From NCBI GenBank assembly GCA_963753225.1, contig CAVWBQ010000008.1, positions 1 to 64,000 of the forward strand: a DNA stretch of 64,000 nt. Reading direction: 5' to 3'. Position 1 is the first letter of the stretch. Every line of letters begins with the position of its first letter. The notes below the pieces were generated by a model. It was not told the origin of the DNA and ran no database searches. It saw nothing but the letters and a program-made list of their open reading frames with translations. This stretch comes from Palsa-504 sp963753225. GTDB lineage: Bacteria; Actinomycetota; Actinomycetes; Streptosporangiales; Streptosporangiaceae. The position numbers and the translations under genes are program-made. Of the stretch, positions 27,125-35,087 are shown one piece after another.

Positions 27125-28132
27125 TCAGGGCTGCGCTACACCGGCTGGACGTCGGCGCAGAGTCTGGGCGGGCGGGACGCCATAGGCGGCACGGTAGTAG
27201 GCGGTGAACCGGCTGGGGTTGGCAAAACGCCAGTCGGCGGCGACCGCGGTGACGGTGGTGCGGTCCGGATCGGCGGACAGCAGCTGCCTATGCGCGCGTT
27301 CGAGACGGACCTGGCGCAGGTAACCCAGAGGCGTGGTGCCCAGGTTACGGCGAAAGGCCAGTTGCACCGCGCGGGCCGTGACGAACGCGGCGGCCGCGAT
27401 GTCGGCGACGCCGATGTCGTCGCGCGCCCGCTCCTCGATGAACGCGACGGCGCGCCCCACGGTCCCGGATGCGGTGCGGGGCAGGCGGCCGGAGGCCACG
27501 GCGGCCGGTTCCGCGTCATGCCGCCTCTGGTCTCGCAGGGTGGCGGCGTAACTGCGGGCCGTCTGGCTCAGGGTCTCCAGGCGAGCCGATGCGGCCGGCC
27601 GCCGGGCCGCGAGCCGCAGCAAAGTGGCGGCGATATGGTCCTCGGTCGAGGCCAGGGATAGCGCGGCCCGGCGGCTGTCGGCGATCGCCCGCTCAACGGA
27701 GCCGTGCAGGTGCTGCCACTCGCGGACCAGGATCCCGGTCGCACTGTTCGCCGGGGCCCCGTCCCCGCCGCGCGGCCGCGCGTCCGCCGGGCCGGTATCC
27801 CGGTCCAGCCAGCGGAGGTCCAGCCCGGCCTGCACCAGTCCCCGGCGGGCGGCGGGGCGGAGCGAGCGCACCACCACCTGGCATTGTCCCGGTACCGGGC
27901 TGGCCGCGGCCGCGAGAGCTCTGGCCCCCCTGAAATCCACGAAGCTGACACCGGACATGTCGATCACGAGCCGGTCTGGGCGCGCCGCCCGTTCGGCCCT
28001 GACACATTCGATGAGTCCGGCCGACGCGCTCAGGTCGAGAGGGCCGCTGACGGCCACCACGCAGATACGGCCGCGGCGTTCGGCCCTGACCCTCGGATGC
28101 TCAGCGCTCACCTGGACCGCACTCCTATTCAC
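27125..28132 (-). CDS. STAS-domain / AraC-family DNA-binding fusion regulator
   Basis: 335 residues. Residues about 15-105 form a STAS domain (ICVVAVSGPLDLSASAG, LVIDMSGVSFVDFRGARAL). The phosphorylation-site loop reads DFRG and lacks the usual Ser. A helical linker (about 130-220) follows. The last 100 residues are an AraC-type double helix-turn-helix (FVTARAVQLAFRRNLGTTPLGYLRQVRLERA and ANPSRFTAYYRAAYGVPP). This would couple anti-sigma-type partner switching directly to promoter binding. It heads the cheB-cheR group, 17 bp upstream of cheB. The combination is unusual, and the partner is not visible. Confidence 0.8.
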   Translation of the reverse strand: MNRSAVQVSAEHPRVRAERRGRICVVAVSGPLDLSASAGLIECVRAERAARPDRLVIDMSGVSFVDFRGARALAAAASPVPGQCQVVVRSLRPAARRGLVQAGLDLRWLDRDTGPADARPRGGDGAPANSATGILVREWQHLHGSVERAIADSRRAALSLASTEDHIAATLLRLAARRPAASARLETLSQTARSYAATLRDQRRHDAEPAAVASGRLPRTASGTVGRAVAFIEERARDDIGVADIAAAAFVTARAVQLAFRRNLGTTPLGYLRQVRLERAHRQLLSADPDRTTVTAVAADWRFANPSRFTAYYRAAYGVPPAQTLRRRPAGVAQP

Positions 28133-28217
28133 CTGCGGATCTCCGGCGGCCCCGCATGGCCAGCATGACCAGCATAATCGTTCAGCTTGGTCCGGTTGAA
28201 CCGGTATTCATGCCCAT

Positions 28218-29374
28218 CTAGCCGCGGATCGTCCCGTCATCGCGGTACAGCGGGCTGGCCCGGACCTGCGGGCAACGGGTGAAGTCCAGCAGGGTATCCG
28301 CCAGGTTCAGCAGCCGGCGGGCATTCCGCGCCGCCACCTCTATCTCCTCGGCCAGGTCAGCCGGGATCTCCGCCCGACGGCGCGTCAGCTCGTCCAGCGG
28401 CGAGAGCAGCAGCGTCAGCTGGGTGCGGAACTCGCCCAGCGCCCGCTCGAACGCCGCCTCGCGGGTGGCCGATCCTGACGTAGCCGCGGTCAGCGCGTGC
28501 ACGGTATCGAGCCGCCGGCGGGACAGCACCTCGGCGGTGGTCTCCACCGCCACGCACAGGGCCCCGGCCACCTGGCCGTCGTCGTCGCGGACCGGCAGGT
28601 AGCTCAGGTTGAACCAGGCGTTCTGCGCGGCACCGTACCTGGTGCTCGGGAAGAGCGCGTCGTGCAGGGCCGCCGGCTCGCCGCGCCCGACCCGGGCCGC
28701 AGCAGCGCGCCCCCGGCGACCACGTCCGCGATCACCCGTCCGAGTTCGGGTAGCGGCAGCACCATGTCGGCGACCCCGATGCTGATCACGGCCGACGGCA
28801 TCATGGGGTGCGCGGCGGACTCGGGGCTCTGCACCAGCACCGTCCCGCCGGCCAGGCTCACCGCCTCGCTGCCCGCCGCCGAGTCGCTGCCCATGCCGGT
28901 CAGCACCACGACCATCGCCCGGCGGCCGTAGCTGCCGGCCAGCGAGGCCAGGAAGAAGTCGATGGGCCGCAGCCGGTGGCCCGGCTCCATCGGCCGGACC
29001 GAGCATTCGGCGCCCGGCATGACCTCGAGCAGTTGCTGGGGCGGGCAGACGTATACGTGCCCCGGCTTCAGCAGGTCGTGGTCGGCGATCCACTGCACGG
29101 GCAGCGGACTGCGCCGGCGCAGGATCTCAGCCAGGCTGCTGACCGGACCGCCTAGGTGCTGCACGATGACGAGGGCCGCGTTGAGGTCGTCCGGCAGCGG
29201 CAGGAGCACCTGATTCAGGGCCGAGAGCCCGCCAGCCGACGTCACCAGCGCCACCACGTCGAAGGGCGAGTCTGGCGTCCCGGCCATCGGGCCGGCGTCT
29301 TCCGGCCGGATCACGGCCTGCGCGAGCCGGATGCGAACTAGGTCGCCGCCGTCTGGAGCTGTCGGCATTGCCAC
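28218..29374 (-). pseudogene. CheB-PAS-HisKA-like signalling protein, one frameshift
   Basis: The first frame (29374 to about 28705) encodes a CheB domain: TSAGGLSALNQVL with the nucleophile Ser, VIVQHLGGPVSSL and VVLTGMGSDSAAGSEAV. Near 28705 the frame must shift (one base missing) to continue into a PAS-like region (NAWFNLSYLPVRDDDGQVAGAL). A helical region follows with FRTQLTLLLSPLDEL, where a histidine-kinase dimerisation helix is expected. It stops after about 385 residues in total without an HATPase domain. It is probably decayed or truncated; the single-base shift alone could be an error. It is the second CheB-domain gene of the island. Confidence 0.6.
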
Positions 29375-29433
29375 CCCCGATCTACGGGGCCCGGACCGAT
29401 CGCGCCTAGACCTCTGTGCGGAATACCCTCAGC

Positions 29434-30038
29434 TTAAGCCGGGTCACGCCCGGCGGGATCACCTCCGCCCGCCGGGACCCCGGCCAGCCGGGCCTGGATG
29501 TCGGCGGTGACGGTTCCGGGCGGCCGGTCGGCGTCGATCGCGACCAGGATGCCGCGTTCGGTGTAGTACGGAACGAGCGGGTTCGTCGTCTCGGCGAACA
29601 CCCGGAGCCGGTGCTCGATCACGTCGGCGGTGTCGTCGGCGCGGCCGCTCTGGCGGGCGCGGTCCAGCAGGCGCCGCGTCAGCACCGCCTCCGGCGCGTG
29701 CAGGTAGACCGCCGCCTCTAGCGTCACGCCGAGCCGGGCCGCGAGTTCCGCGGCGGCAATGGCCTGCGGGAGGGTCCGCGGGAAGCCGTCCAGGATGTAC
29801 CCGCCGCGTTCGGCCGCCTCGGTGACGGCCGGGGTCAGCACGTCGAGCACGATCTGGTCGGGGACGAGATCGCCGCGGGCCTGGAAGGCCGCGATCTCGC
29901 GGCCGAGCCGGCCCCGGCCCGGGCTTCGGCCCGAAGCATGTCACCGGCGGCGATGTGCCGCACCCCTGACCAGGCCGCCAGTCGCTCCCCCTGCGTGCCC
30001 TTGCCGGCGCCGGGAGGAGCGAGCAGCAGCAGCCTCAC
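29434..30038 (-). pseudogene. adk: Adenylate kinase-like gene with one frameshift
   Basis: The first frame starts at ATG 30038 with LLAPPGAGKGTQGERLA (P-loop) and IAAGDMLRAEARAGAG. Near 29912 one base is missing. The other frame then continues with GREIAAFQARGDLVPDQIV, ILDGFPRTLPQA and the lid/tail DTADVIEHRLRVFAE. Joined, it is a normal-length adenylate kinase of about 200 residues that converts AMP and ATP to ADP. It is not in the ribosomal-protein operon where the actinomycete housekeeping copy resides, so it may be a dispensable second copy. That would tolerate the break if it is real. The short lid is typical of actinobacterial enzymes. Confidence 0.65.
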
Positions 30039-30060
30039 GGCAGGTGCCCGTTCAACTGGT

Positions 30061-31605
30061 TCACAGCGCCGCGGCCGAAGGCCCAGGCAAATTCGGCGCT
30101 GTCAGGTCGGCCGGGATGACGATATCCCGCTTGACGATCTTGCCGGTCGGGCCCTTGGGCAGTGCGTCCATGATCCACACGTGCCGCGGGTACTTGTACG
30201 CCGCGACCTGGCCCTTGACGTAGTCGCGCAGCTCCTCGGCGGTGATGACGGCACCCGGCTTGAGGGCCACCGCGGCCCCGACCTCCTCGCCCAGGGCCGG
30301 ATGCGGCAGGCCGATCACGGCGGCCTCGGCGACCGCGGGATGCTCGTAGAGCACCTCCTCGATCTCCCGCGGGTAGACGTTGTAGCCGCCGCGGATGATC
30401 AGGTCCTTCTTCCGGTCCACGATGTAGAAATAGCCGCCGGAGTCCACCCGGGCCAGGTCACCGCTGTGGAACCAGCCGTCGCGGATCGCCTCGGCGGTGG
30501 CCTCGGGGCGCTGCCAGTAGCCCTTCATCACGTTCGGCCCGCGGATGACGATCTCGCCCACCTCACCCTGCGGGACCTCGTGGTCTTCGCCGTCCACGAC
30601 GCGCATCCGCACGTCCCGGATGGGCGTGCCGATAGAGCCGGGCTTGCGCTCCCGGCCGGGGTGGTTGAACGAGGCGACCGGCGAGGTTTCTGACAGGCCG
30701 TATCCCTCCAGCACCGGGACGTCGAACGCCTCCTCGAACCCGCGCAGCACCTCGACCGGCAGGGCCGCGCCGCCGGAGATGCACATCCGCAGCGAGGAGG
30801 TGTCGTGGTCCGCCCGGTCAGGGGCGTGCAGCAGCGCCACGTACATGGTCGGCACGCCCTCGAAGACGGTGACCCGGTGGTCGGCGATGATCCGCAGGGC
30901 GTGCCCGGCGTCGAACCGCGGCAGCAGGGTCAGGCACGCCCCCGACGCCACCGCGACGTTGAGCGCGACGGTCTGCCCGAACACGTGGAACAGCGGAAGC
31001 CCGCCGAATATGACATCGTCGGGGCCCGCGCGGACGATGTCGGCCCGCGAGACCTCGGTGTTGCTGATGAGGTTGCCGTGGGTGAGCTCGGCGCCCTTCG
31101 GATGGCCGGTCGTGCCTGAGGTGTACAGGATCACCGCGGTGTCCTCGTCGCCGGTGTCGGCGACCTGGTAGTCCGGGGTGGCGGAGGCCAGCAGATCGGG
31201 GAAGCTGTCCCCGTCCACGACGATGGATTCCGCCTTGACCTGGTCGGCGCCGCCGCGGGCGGCGTCCGCGAACGCGTGCCAGGCGAACATCAGCCCGGCC
31301 CCGGAGTCGCCGAGGTAATAGGCGACCTCCCGCGCCTTGAGCAGCGGGTTCATCGGGACGACTACGCCGCCCGCGCGGAGTACGCCGTAGTACACCACGG
31401 GGACCTCGGCGACGTTGGGCATCATGATGCCGACCCGGTCGCCTGGCTTGAGGCCGCGCTCGTGCAGCAGCCCGGCCACCCGGGCGCTCGCCTCGTCCAG
31501 GGCCCGGTAGGTCATCGCCGCGTTGTCCACTCGCACGGCCACCCGTCCGGCGTGGGCGCGGGTGGTGTCCGTCAGGTTCTTGGCCAGGTTCGTCACGCTG
31601 CTCAT
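30061..31605 (-). CDS. Long-chain fatty-acid-CoA ligase
   Basis: 514 residues from ATG 31605. It has adenylate-forming motifs in order: ILYTSGTTGHPKGAEL (about 165-180), LEGYGLSETSP (about 300-310), GWFHSGDLARVDSGGYFYIVDRKKD (about 390-415) and the catalytic lysine region LPKGPTGKIVKRDI near the end. It belongs to the FadD-like acyl-CoA synthetases that activate fatty acids for oxidation or PHA synthesis. It stands on the same strand as the nearby PHA genes but is separated from them by the divergent pyrophosphatase gene. It shares a 250-bp divergent promoter region (31606-31857) with ppa, in which I see no other gene. Confidence 0.88.
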   Translation of the reverse strand: MSSVTNLAKNLTDTTRAHAGRVAVRVDNAAMTYRALDEASARVAGLLHERGLKPGDRVGIMMPNVAEVPVVYYGVLRAGGVVVPMNPLLKAREVAYYLGDSGAGLMFAWHAFADAARGGADQVKAESIVVDGDSFPDLLASATPDYQVADTGDEDTAVILYTSGTTGHPKGAELTHGNLISNTEVSRADIVRAGPDDVIFGGLPLFHVFGQTVALNVAVASGACLTLLPRFDAGHALRIIADHRVTVFEGVPTMYVALLHAPDRADHDTSSLRMCISGGAALPVEVLRGFEEAFDVPVLEGYGLSETSPVASFNHPGRERKPGSIGTPIRDVRMRVVDGEDHEVPQGEVGEIVIRGPNVMKGYWQRPEATAEAIRDGWFHSGDLARVDSGGYFYIVDRKKDLIIRGGYNVYPREIEEVLYEHPAVAEAAVIGLPHPALGEEVGAAVALKPGAVITAEELRDYVKGQVAAYKYPRHVWIMDALPKGPTGKIVKRDIVIPADLTAPNLPGPSAAAL

Positions 31606-31857
31606 TGTCCGGCCGCAGGCCCGGGCGGTCGTCGGTCCCCGGTATCAAGCCTGTCCCCGGGCGTTGGTACGACGGCACAACCGTTGTGCCGGCGGACCGA
31701 GGAGGTGACCCATCCTCGTGTTGCCGACACGTTATCGCCGGGTTCGCCGCGGCCTAGCGTCGTGGATCACACCGCGAAAGGGCTGGACGGCCGGGCCTAC
31801 CCGCTGCTGCTCAGCACACCGCCGGCCTGAGCCTTCCCGGAACCGAAGGGAGATGTC

Positions 31858-31926
31858 ATGGACGGGTGCAACGAGATCCTGGCCATCAAGGGCGGTCGCT
31901 ACCTGGCTGACGGCCATGGAATTTGA
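31858..31926 (+). CDS. Putative 22-residue leader ORF overlapping the pyrophosphatase start
   Basis: ATG 31858 is preceded at good distance by AAGGGAGA. The short frame (begins MDGCNEILAIKGG) ends in TGA at 31924-31926, eleven bases inside ppa in another frame. The ppa ATG (31916) itself has no clear ribosome site, so its translation may depend on ribosomes that finish this leader. The peptide has no known relatives that I recognise. Confidence 0.35.
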   Translation: MDGCNEILAIKGGRYLADGHGI

Positions 31927-32416
31927 CGTCTTCATCGAGATTCCGCAGGGAAGCCGGAACAAGTACGAGGTCGACCACGCCAGCGGCCTGATCCGGCTGG
32001 ACCGGACGCTGTTCACCGCGACCCAGTACCCGGCCGACTACGGCTTCGTGCCCGACACTCTGGGCGAGGACGGCGATCCGCTCGACGCGCTGGTGCTCGT
32101 GCTGGAACCGACGTTTCCCGGCTGCCTGATCCGGAGCCGCCCGATCGGCATGTTCCGGATGCGCGACGAGAAGGGCGGCGACGACAAGGTGCTGTGCGTA
32201 CCCGCGAGCGACCCGCGCCAGGAACACCTGCGAGACCTCCATCATCTGCCCGAGTTCGACCGGCTGGAGATCGAGCACTTCTTCTTGATCTACAAGGAGC
32301 TGGAGCCGGGCAAGAGCGTCGAGGGCGCGTCCTGGGCCGACCGCGCCGCCGCCGAGGCCGAAGTCGAGGCATCCCGGCGCCGGCTGCAGGCCACCCAGGA
32401 GCCAGCGAACGGCTGA
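31916..32416 (+). CDS. ppa: Inorganic pyrophosphatase
   Basis: 166 residues, starting at ATG 31916 because the family begins exactly at MEFDVFIEIPQGSRNKYE. An upstream open frame of 66 codons has no similarity. This is a family I soluble enzyme that hydrolyses PPi and thereby drives acyl-CoA and aminoacyl activations. The active-site motif DEDGDPLDALVL-like segment (GEDGDPLDALVLV, about 58-70) with its metal-binding aspartates is intact, and so are KYEVDH and YGFVPDT. It is transcribed divergently from the fatty-acyl-CoA ligase, whose reaction releases PPi. An inverted repeat 20 bp after the stop may end the transcript. Confidence 0.92.
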   Translation: MEFDVFIEIPQGSRNKYEVDHASGLIRLDRTLFTATQYPADYGFVPDTLGEDGDPLDALVLVLEPTFPGCLIRSRPIGMFRMRDEKGGDDKVLCVPASDPRQEHLRDLHHLPEFDRLEIEHFFLIYKELEPGKSVEGASWADRAAAEAEVEASRRRLQATQEPANG

Positions 32417-32436
32417 TGGGAAAACAGCACACCGGT

Positions 32437-32473
32437 CCGTTCGGGGAATATGGAGATCAATGATCCCGAACGG
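32437..32473 (+). terminator. Inverted repeat after ppa, possible terminator
   Basis: CCGTTCGGG (32437-32445) and CCCGAACGG (32465-32473) form a perfect 9-bp stem with a 19-base loop, starting 21 bp past the ppa stop. There is no T-run, which is common for actinobacterial terminators. The long loop lowers confidence; it could also be an operator. Confidence 0.4.
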
Positions 32474-32478
32474 TACTG

Positions 32479-32634
32479 ATGGCCGCGTTCTTGACCCAGG
32501 TCGGGGCGCTGTAGACCGCACCCATCCTGATCGCCGTCGTCACCGCCTTCCTCACCATGGAAGGCGTCAAGTACCGCCTGGCGAGCCGCAAGCAGGCCCG
32601 CGCAGCCGCGGCGGAACCAGCAGCTCAGTCTTGA
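32479..32634 (+). pseudogene. Small one-helix membrane protein interrupted by an in-frame TAG
   Basis: From ATG 32479 the frame reads MAAFLTQVGAL, then TAG at 32512-32514, and then continues without any further stop as TAPILIAVVTAFLTMEGVKY and a basic/Ala-rich tail to TGA at 32632-32634. Ignoring the TAG, it is a 51-residue single-span protein with a cytoplasmic positively charged tail. One base change (for example TGG to TAG) explains the break. No family is known to me. The surrounding 32417-32967 stretch otherwise holds only the inverted repeat and the next small ORF. Confidence 0.4.
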
Positions 32635-32746
32635 AGTGACCGACGGTCCCGGGCAGAACGGCCTAGCTGCTCTGACCCGGCGGTGTTCGGACGGCTTGAA
32701 CTAGAGCTCGGTTAACTTTACGGCTGAGCCGGAATGGAGGGGCGAA

Positions 32747-32975
32747 ATGGCGCTTGAGGTCAGGTCAGGGGCGGAATGCCCAGACGCCGCCGGGAACTGC
32801 CACCCCGGCAGCCGCCATCGGGCCAGCGCGGCAGGCACGAGCGGCGCACAATCATAACCGCATCGTCTGGTCCCTGATCGGGCTGAAGGTGGCAGGGGAC
32901 TTTCTGCGCAGTCGCCAGACGGCGCGCTTCGCAGTTCTCGCTTCGGGCTTGGCGATCGGTGTTCAGGCTACGTGA
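32747..32975 (+). pseudogene. Small hypothetical protein, probably frameshifted
   Basis: ATG 32747 has a good ribosome site (GGAGGGG, 6 bases upstream), but its frame ends within about 110 bp. The neighbouring frame, open to TGA at 32973-32975, encodes RIVWSLIGLKVAGDFLRSRQ and a hydrophobic end, which looks like natural protein sequence. The two parts are best explained as one small gene broken by a frameshift near 32790-32850. The 3' end overlaps the convergent acyl-CoA dehydrogenase gene by eight bases. The function is unknown. Confidence 0.3.
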
Positions 32976-34161
32976 ATGCGCCGATGCCGGTGATGGCGCG
33001 GCCGACGATGAGCGTCTGCATGGTCTCGGTGCCCTCGAAGGTGTGGATCGCCTCCATGTCCACCATGTGCCGCATGACCTGGTAGTCGAGCAGGATGCCG
33101 TTGCCGCCGAGCAGGTCGCGCGCCTCGGCGGTTATCGCGCGGGCCTTGCGGGTGTTGTGCATCTTGGCCAGCCCGGCCACGGTGGGAGTCAGCCGGGCCT
33201 CGGCCAGGCGGCCGATCTGCAGGCAGTACAGCTGCATCGCGGTCAGGTCCGCCAGCATCGACACCAGCCGCTGCTGGATGATCTGGAAGCTGGCCAGCGG
33301 CTCGCCGAACTGGCGCCGCTCCTGCGCGTACCGCAAGGCGGCGTCGTAGGCGGCGGTGGCGTGGCCCAGCGCCCCCCAGGCGCAGGTGCTCCGGGTGGTG
33401 GCCAGGACCCGGGTGGTGTCCTTGAACGAGCGCGCCCCTGGCAGCCGGTTCTCGGCCGATACCCGCACGTTCTCCAGCGTGATCTCGGCCTGCCACACCG
33501 AGCGCAGCGATATCTTGCCCTCGATGACCCTGGCCTGGTAGCCCGGCGCTCCCTTCTCCACGACGAACCCGTTGACCTGGCCGTCCTCGGTGTTGCGTGC
33601 CCAGACGACGACCAGGTCGGCCACGCTCCCCAGGCCGATCCACCGTTTGCGGCCGTTCAGCACCCAGCCGTCGCCGTCCCGGCGGGCCGAGGTTTCCAGG
33701 GCGACCGAGTCCGAGCCGTGCTCCGGTTCGGTCAGCGCGAAGGCCCCCAGCTTGTTCATCTGGGCCATGTCAGGCAGCCAGCGCGCCTTCTGCTCCTCCG
33801 AGCCGCACAGCGCGATCGACTCCATGGCCAGGCCAGCGTGCACGCCGAGAAACACCCCGAGGCTGCCGTCGCCGCGGTGGAGTTCCATCGTGACCAGCCC
33901 GCACGCCATCGGGCTCATCCCGGCACACCCGTAGCCCTTGATGTCCTCGCCGACAATGCCGAGCTCGGGCAGCCGCTTGACCAGCGGCCAGCAGATCTCG
34001 GCCCGTTCCCAGTACGGGCCGACGACCGGCACGACCTCCTCGTCGACGAACCGCCGGACGGTGATGAAGTGCTCCCATTGCTCCTCGGTGAACTGCTCGC
34101 GGACGGAGAAGAAGTCGGTCCCGAGGGATTCCCCGAGGTGCGCGCTCGTCACCTGCGTCAT
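32968..34161 (-). CDS. Acyl-CoA dehydrogenase
   Basis: 397 residues from ATG 34161, overlapping the TGA of the alpha/beta-hydrolase gene (ATGA). It is a FAD-dependent dehydrogenase of the glutaryl/short-chain acyl-CoA dehydrogenase type. It has GAFALTEPEHGSDSV (FAD/substrate region, about 138-152), RKRWIGLGSVADLVVVWAR, and the C-terminal HTFEGTETMQTLIVGRAITG, in which the Glu of EGTE is the probable catalytic base. It introduces the alpha,beta double bond and passes electrons to ETF. Its operon with phaC and a depolymerase-like hydrolase suggests that it handles acyl-CoAs that come from or go to polyhydroxyalkanoate. Confidence 0.88.
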   Translation of the reverse strand: MTQVTSAHLGESLGTDFFSVREQFTEEQWEHFITVRRFVDEEVVPVVGPYWERAEICWPLVKRLPELGIVGEDIKGYGCAGMSPMACGLVTMELHRGDGSLGVFLGVHAGLAMESIALCGSEEQKARWLPDMAQMNKLGAFALTEPEHGSDSVALETSARRDGDGWVLNGRKRWIGLGSVADLVVVWARNTEDGQVNGFVVEKGAPGYQARVIEGKISLRSVWQAEITLENVRVSAENRLPGARSFKDTTRVLATTRSTCAWGALGHATAAYDAALRYAQERRQFGEPLASFQIIQQRLVSMLADLTAMQLYCLQIGRLAEARLTPTVAGLAKMHNTRKARAITAEARDLLGGNGILLDYQVMRHMVDMEAIHTFEGTETMQTLIVGRAITGIGAFT

Positions 34162-35087
34162 TGCTGGCTCCCCTCCGCGGTGCGGTCGGCATCGAGGAAC
34201 GCCTCCACCGCGGCGGCTAGGCGTTCGGGGTCTGCGGCCAGCTCGAGATGGCCGCCGTGGTAGATGTGCAGTCGGCTGCGCGGTATCAGCCAGTGCATGA
34301 TCCGTCCGTTGACCACCGGGATGATCGGGTCGTCATCACCGGCCAGGATCAGGGTGGGCGGCCGCATCTTCGGCAGCCACGGCAGGCTGGTCCAGCCGAG
34401 GCTGGCGATCAGCTGGTAGAAGTAACCCCGGGCTGGGCCCAGGCGGGTGGTAGCGTGCAGCAGATCCCGGGCCAGGGCCGGGTCCTTGCGCGCGCTGCCC
34501 CCGTACAACTCGCCGGCGACGCGGGCCACGTATCCCGGGTCCCGGTGGCGCCGCGGTGTGAGCATGCGCAGCAGGACCCACGGACGCCCGGGAACCATGA
34601 GGGAGCCAGGCCCGGTTGCCACCAGCACCAGGCGGCGCACCCGGTCCGGGCGGCTCAGCGCGAACTGCTGCGCGAGCCCGCCGCCCCAGGAGATGCCCAG
34701 GACGTCAGCCTGCTCATAGCCGAGCTGGTCGAGCAGGCCGGCCAACAGCGACGGCAGCGTGGCCAGGTGGTAGGGGACGACCGGGGCCGGCGATCCGCCG
34801 ATGCCCGGCATGTCGAACCGGATGACCGGCCGCCGCGGATCGAGCGCGTCGACGAACGGCTGGAACAACTCCAGGCTCGCGCCGACGCCGTTGCACAGCA
34901 GCAGTGGCGGTCGGCCAGGGGTCCCGTCCCGCACCGAGACGCGGATGGCCCGGCCGCCGACCGTCAGGATCCTCATCCGGTCGGGCGGTCCGGCCCGCCG
35001 TAGCCGGCCCAGAACCCGGCTCAGGGCGGATCCCGCGCGCTCTTCTCCAGCCGGCCCGGGACGGGACTGGTCAATGGTCATAGACAT
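34158..35087 (-). CDS. Alpha/beta hydrolase, intracellular PHA-depolymerase-like
   Basis: 309 residues from ATG 35087 (or 35081). It overlaps the end of phaC by 17 bases. The alpha/beta-hydrolase fold is clear: LLLCNGVGASLELFQPF (oxyanion region), nucleophile elbow GISWGGGLAQQFA with Ser in GxSxG, Asp in LAGDDDPIIPV, and His in YHGGHLELAAD. The oxyanion and elbow sequences match the intracellular medium-chain PHA depolymerase (PhaZ) group, which lies beside phaC in pseudomonads. It would release hydroxyacids from stored polymer. A generic esterase is the alternative. Confidence 0.78.
   Translation of the reverse strand: MSMTIDQSRPGPAGEERAGSALSRVLGRLRRAGPPDRMRILTVGGRAIRVSVRDGTPGRPPLLLCNGVGASLELFQPFVDALDPRRPVIRFDMPGIGGSPAPVVPYHLATLPSLLAGLLDQLGYEQADVLGISWGGGLAQQFALSRPDRVRRLVLVATGPGSLMVPGRPWVLLRMLTPRRHRDPGYVARVAGELYGGSARKDPALARDLLHATTRLGPARGYFYQLIASLGWTSLPWLPKMRPPTLILAGDDDPIIPVVNGRIMHWLIPRSRLHIYHGGHLELAADPERLAAAVEAFLDADRTAEGSQQ

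Noticed and set aside
24918..27185. 755-codon + strand frame opposite cheR/cheB
   Set aside because: It is a shadow frame. It spans two genes with convincing catalytic motifs on the other strand and has no family signature.
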